From IMG/VR virus record IMGVR_UViG_3300035698_016543, positions 1 through 40,597 of that record: a stretch of DNA of 40,597 nt, one strand, 5' to 3'. The position numbers and the translations under genes are program-made. Below, piece after piece: positions 38,579-40,597 of this stretch (position 1 is the stretch's first letter; the number at the start of each line of letters is the position of its first letter). This stretch comes from a virus. The notes beneath the pieces were generated by a model, which was not told the DNA's origin, ran no database searches, and worked only from the letters and a program-made list of their open reading frames with translations.

Positions 38579-38662
38579 ATGTGGTATACTACTACTGGTA
38601 AGGGGATGTTGCAGAGAGCTTTGGAGGAATTAGGTAATAAGTTGGATGAGATACGTAAATAG
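38579..38662 (+). CDS. 27-codon frame, possible first part of an interrupted gene
   Basis: MWYTTTGKGMLQRALEELGN begins after AGGAGG with correct spacing and ends at TAG. The same frame stays open after the TAG to 38827, so this and the next entry may be one gene split by an amber codon. Confidence 0.45.
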   Translation: MWYTTTGKGMLQRALEELGNKLDEIRK

Positions 38663-38698
38663 GTAGATGAAAGAAGGGTAAAGTGTAGTAAGTCTGAG

Positions 38699-38827
38699 AT
38701 GTTAGAGGTAGTAGTGGGAGCATTATTTGATTTAGAGTATATGACTGCTGATGAAGCTGGTAAGAAAATCTTGGAGGAGGAGTGGCTACAGTATAAGTTC
38801 GAGGCATCTAAACGGTACGATAAATAG
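38699..38827 (+). CDS. Possible second part of the interrupted gene
   Basis: MLEVVVGALFDLEYMTADEA is protein-like, in frame with 38579-38662, but the ATG has no ribosome site. Best read as the back half of an 82-codon gene broken by TAG at 38660-38662. Confidence 0.4.
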   Translation: MLEVVVGALFDLEYMTADEAGKKILEEEWLQYKFEASKRYDK

Positions 38828-38840
38828 AGGAGGTATAGAC

Positions 38841-39170
38841 ATGGGACGTTCAGTTATAGTCAAGTGGTTGGCGACCAATATGCGTAGCTTGGTTGGGACG
38901 TATGGGATGACTAAGAAAGAGTTGGTAGAGAATATGAGATCTGAAGAGAAGTATAGACCTGATAGTTTCCGTGATGGTGACAAAGTGATGATTCTGAAAC
39001 AGTTATCAGGTGCAAAAGGTTATTCTAAGATCATTATCTATGGTAAGCATTGGATGTTGCCAAAGGCAGATGATAATGATTTTGAAAAGGAGTTAGATAG
39101 AGAACAGGATGCTTACTATAGAAAGGATGATAGACAAGTTGGGTTAAGATGTCTATCTTCAGTGGATTAG
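38841..39170 (+). CDS. Hypothetical protein (109 aa)
   Basis: ATG with AGAGGAGG eight bases upstream, preferred over a longer frame. Basic N-terminus, then charged alpha/beta. No family recognised. Confidence 0.6.
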   Translation: MGRSVIVKWLATNMRSLVGTYGMTKKELVENMRSEEKYRPDSFRDGDKVMILKQLSGAKGYSKIIIYGKHWMLPKADDNDFEKELDREQDAYYRKDDRQVGLRCLSSVD

Positions 39171-39188
39171 AAGAAAGGAGATGTATAT

Positions 39189-39371
39189 ATGGAAGTAAAT
39201 TGGACTATTAAGGTGTATAGTGATAGTGGAGAGAGTGAGACTATTAGAGATTTATCTTACTCTCAGATGATTACTATCGGGAAGTTGTTAAGGAGATTGA
39301 AGGTTAAGAAGTGGAGAATATTGAAGTTTGTTGATGGTAAGTATTATGAGAGATGGATAGTAGAGTTATAG
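39189..39371 (+). CDS. Small hypothetical protein (60 aa)
   Basis: ATG with AAAGGAG upstream. Short alpha/beta protein, basic middle (LLRRLKVKKWRILK). Unknown. Confidence 0.6.
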   Translation: MEVNWTIKVYSDSGESETIRDLSYSQMITIGKLLRRLKVKKWRILKFVDGKYYERWIVEL

Positions 39372-39382
39372 GAGGTATAGAG

Positions 39383-39838
39383 ATGATAGTAGTTAGCAAG
39401 GAGTTGAAGAGGGAGTCTGGAAAGATGGGATATGGTTTTGTTGAGATAGATAGAGATATAGCTACTCTGAAGTTATGCAGAAATGATAGGAATGGTGAGA
39501 CCACAACATTTGAGTTGTGGTCGTCTAATAGTGGTAGTATAAGAGATTACTGTTATGATAGAATACTCAATAAGGCAAGGTATGTTAGGGTATACATACC
39601 AAGATATTGTCTATATAATTTAGTTGGTGTATTAAGATTGTGTATGATAGGAGATGAATTATTTTTTAAGGTTAGATTAAGAGATGATTGTGAGAACTAT
39701 AAAAAGAAGGGGTTTATGCATAATGAGTTGTTAGTTGATGTTAATCGTAAAGGTAAGATAATAGCTGAGAGTATAACGATATACAGTGAGAGTATAGATG
39801 TTATGCATATAGGCGATTTTGATTTAAGTAGGAGGTAA
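39383..39838 (+). CDS. Hypothetical protein (151 aa)
   Basis: ATG with AGGAGG eight bases upstream. Beta-rich, with several Arg/Tyr clusters (KARYVRVYIPRYCLYNLVGV). No family recognised. Confidence 0.6.
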   Translation: MIVVSKELKRESGKMGYGFVEIDRDIATLKLCRNDRNGETTTFELWSSNSGSIRDYCYDRILNKARYVRVYIPRYCLYNLVGVLRLCMIGDELFFKVRLRDDCENYKKKGFMHNELLVDVNRKGKIIAESITIYSESIDVMHIGDFDLSRR

Positions 39839-39840
39839 TA

Positions 39841-40023
39841 GTGAAGATAGATGAATTGAAGAAAGATGAATTTGAAATGGTTAAAGTATTGTCAGATGTA
39901 ACAATAGATGTTGGATGTGGTAGGGATTTATTGCGTAGGCTTTGGAATGTTCTTGATCATTATACGAATAGAGAGAATTATTATGATTTATTAGGGAAAC
40001 CTGATAGAAGAGATATGGATTAA
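39841..40023 (+). CDS. Small hypothetical protein (60 aa), GTG start
   Basis: GTG five bases after AGGAGG. Acidic N-terminus then 'VTIDVGCGRDLLRRLWNVLDHY'. Despite 'DVGCG' it is far too short for a methyltransferase. Confidence 0.55.
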   Translation: MKIDELKKDEFEMVKVLSDVTIDVGCGRDLLRRLWNVLDHYTNRENYYDLLGKPDRRDMD

Positions 40024-40036
40024 AGGGGGTAAGAAG

Positions 40037-40291
40037 ATGAATGTTCAGTTTGCAACAGCTAATAAGGATGAAGCGAGAAAGCATATAGTGGCAGCTCTTG
40101 GGGAAGAGTATGCTGGTAAGATGGAAGATCTTATTAAGTATCTTATTTTGAAAGTGCAAGAAGGAGTTATAAGAGTTGGAGATCCTATAATGTATGGCAA
40201 TAGTTCTCCTATTTATCCTACAGATAAGGCTACTGCAGATGACAAGGATGAGCTTAGGAGAAAATATGTTGAAGCAGTTGAGAAATTATAA
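40037..40291 (+). CDS. Hypothetical protein (84 aa)
   Basis: ATG with AAGGGGGT upstream. Helical with 'ARKHIVAALGEEYAGKMEDL'. Unknown. Confidence 0.55.
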   Translation: MNVQFATANKDEARKHIVAALGEEYAGKMEDLIKYLILKVQEGVIRVGDPIMYGNSSPIYPTDKATADDKDELRRKYVEAVEKL

Positions 40292-40309
40292 TATAAATGG
40301 AGTATTATT

Positions 40310-40558
40310 ATGAGAACTATTAGGACTTATATGGCGGATGGATGGGCAGATGAAAGAATTGTATATATCCTGAATGAGAATGATGCTCAGCGTGTAGCTA
40401 GAGAAATATTGAATAGAGGATTGACTCATTATGAATTGGAAAAGATACATGATGGGCTCAGTGCTCAGATAGATTGGAAAGGTGCAATAAGAAAGGTTAT
40501 AAATGAGCGTGTTGAACATATTGATGGAGAATCATTTGATGATAAAAGAGATATGTAA
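40310..40558 (+). CDS. Hypothetical protein (82 aa)
   Basis: ATG without a clear ribosome site. Helical; 'ADGWADERIVYILNENDAQR' then 'GLTHYELEKIHDGLSAQIDW'. An AAGGAGG near 40560 suggests a further gene beyond the window. Confidence 0.5.
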   Translation: MRTIRTYMADGWADERIVYILNENDAQRVAREILNRGLTHYELEKIHDGLSAQIDWKGAIRKVINERVEHIDGESFDDKRDM

Positions 40559-40597
40559 AAAGGAGGTGAACTGGAAAGATAGTTAGATGAGAATAGA

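Noticed and set aside
23029-38827. Genome-wide TAG reassignment
   Set aside because: Many intact genes here end normally at TAG (for example at 21647, 23968, 24724 and 30462).
39841-40023. Methyltransferase because of DVGCG
   Set aside because: Only 60 aa, with no other methyltransferase motif.

Overview
This window is part of an AT-rich tailed double-stranded DNA phage or prophage genome (Caudoviricetes). The direct evidence is one leftward block that carries a large terminase, a portal protein, a ChaB-XkdF-type head protein, a scaffold and an HK97-like major capsid protein. Strong AGGAGG-type ribosome binding sites and sigma70-like TTGACA/TATAAT promoters point to a bacterial host with low GC content. 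I cannot name the host. No tail genes, DNA polymerase, helicase or integrase are visible, so the genome continues beyond both ends.

Layout. (1) About 0-12.5 kb, minus strand: late structural genes. Reading leftward they are terminase, portal, two tandem methyltransferases, a small coiled-coil protein, ChaB-XkdF, scaffold, major capsid, small virion-like proteins, a methyltransferase-glycosyltransferase fusion and an HNH homing endonuclease. (2) About 12.5-20.5 kb, minus strand: an accessory operon, mostly nucleic-acid-related. It has two small unknowns, an RlaP-like nucleotidyltransferase, a DUF5678-like protein, a roughly 500-nt array of repeated RNA-like elements, a full Ro60/TROVE protein, a standalone AlaRS C-terminal (DHHA1) domain translationally coupled to Ro60, a papain-like peptidase, a deoxyribosyltransferase-like protein, an Nmad1-like protein and a zinc-ribbon metallophosphoesterase. 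(3) About 20.5-21.3 kb: the divergent control region, with extended -10 promoters and a large, highly structured candidate RNA. (4) About 21.3-32.2 kb, plus strand: many small genes headed by a second structured leader. They include an M15 peptidase, DUF5320, YopX, two DarG-type macrodomains, an HslV-like Ntn hydrolase, ARPP-1, a GatB-tail miniprotein, a methyltransferase and at least eight tiny zinc-ribbon proteins. (5) About 32.2-36.2 kb: repeat-rich DNA around a DNA methyltransferase and a few unknown genes, with twin 71-bp elements, CGTC-rich iteron-like sequence, CTATTACC tandem repeats and inverted repeats. (6) About 36.2-40.6 kb, plus strand: very small unknown genes, each with its own AGGAGG site, in C-poor, GTTAG-rich sequence.

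How they work together. The late operon packages and builds the head. The most interesting unit is the RNA module at 16.3-19.8 kb. Ro60 normally binds Y RNAs, which can contain tRNA-like parts, and the AlaRS C-terminal domain normally contacts tRNA. The repeats just upstream of ro60 have paired ends and tRNA-arm-like hairpins, and an RlaP-type nucleotidyltransferase of RNA-repair neighbourhoods lies upstream in the same operon. This suggests a phage-encoded RNA-binding or RNA-repair system. A second theme is ADP-ribose chemistry (two macrodomains and ARPP-1), which could counter host ADP-ribosylation defences. At least one late gene, and probably two, appears to begin at AUA rather than AUG, GUG or UUG.
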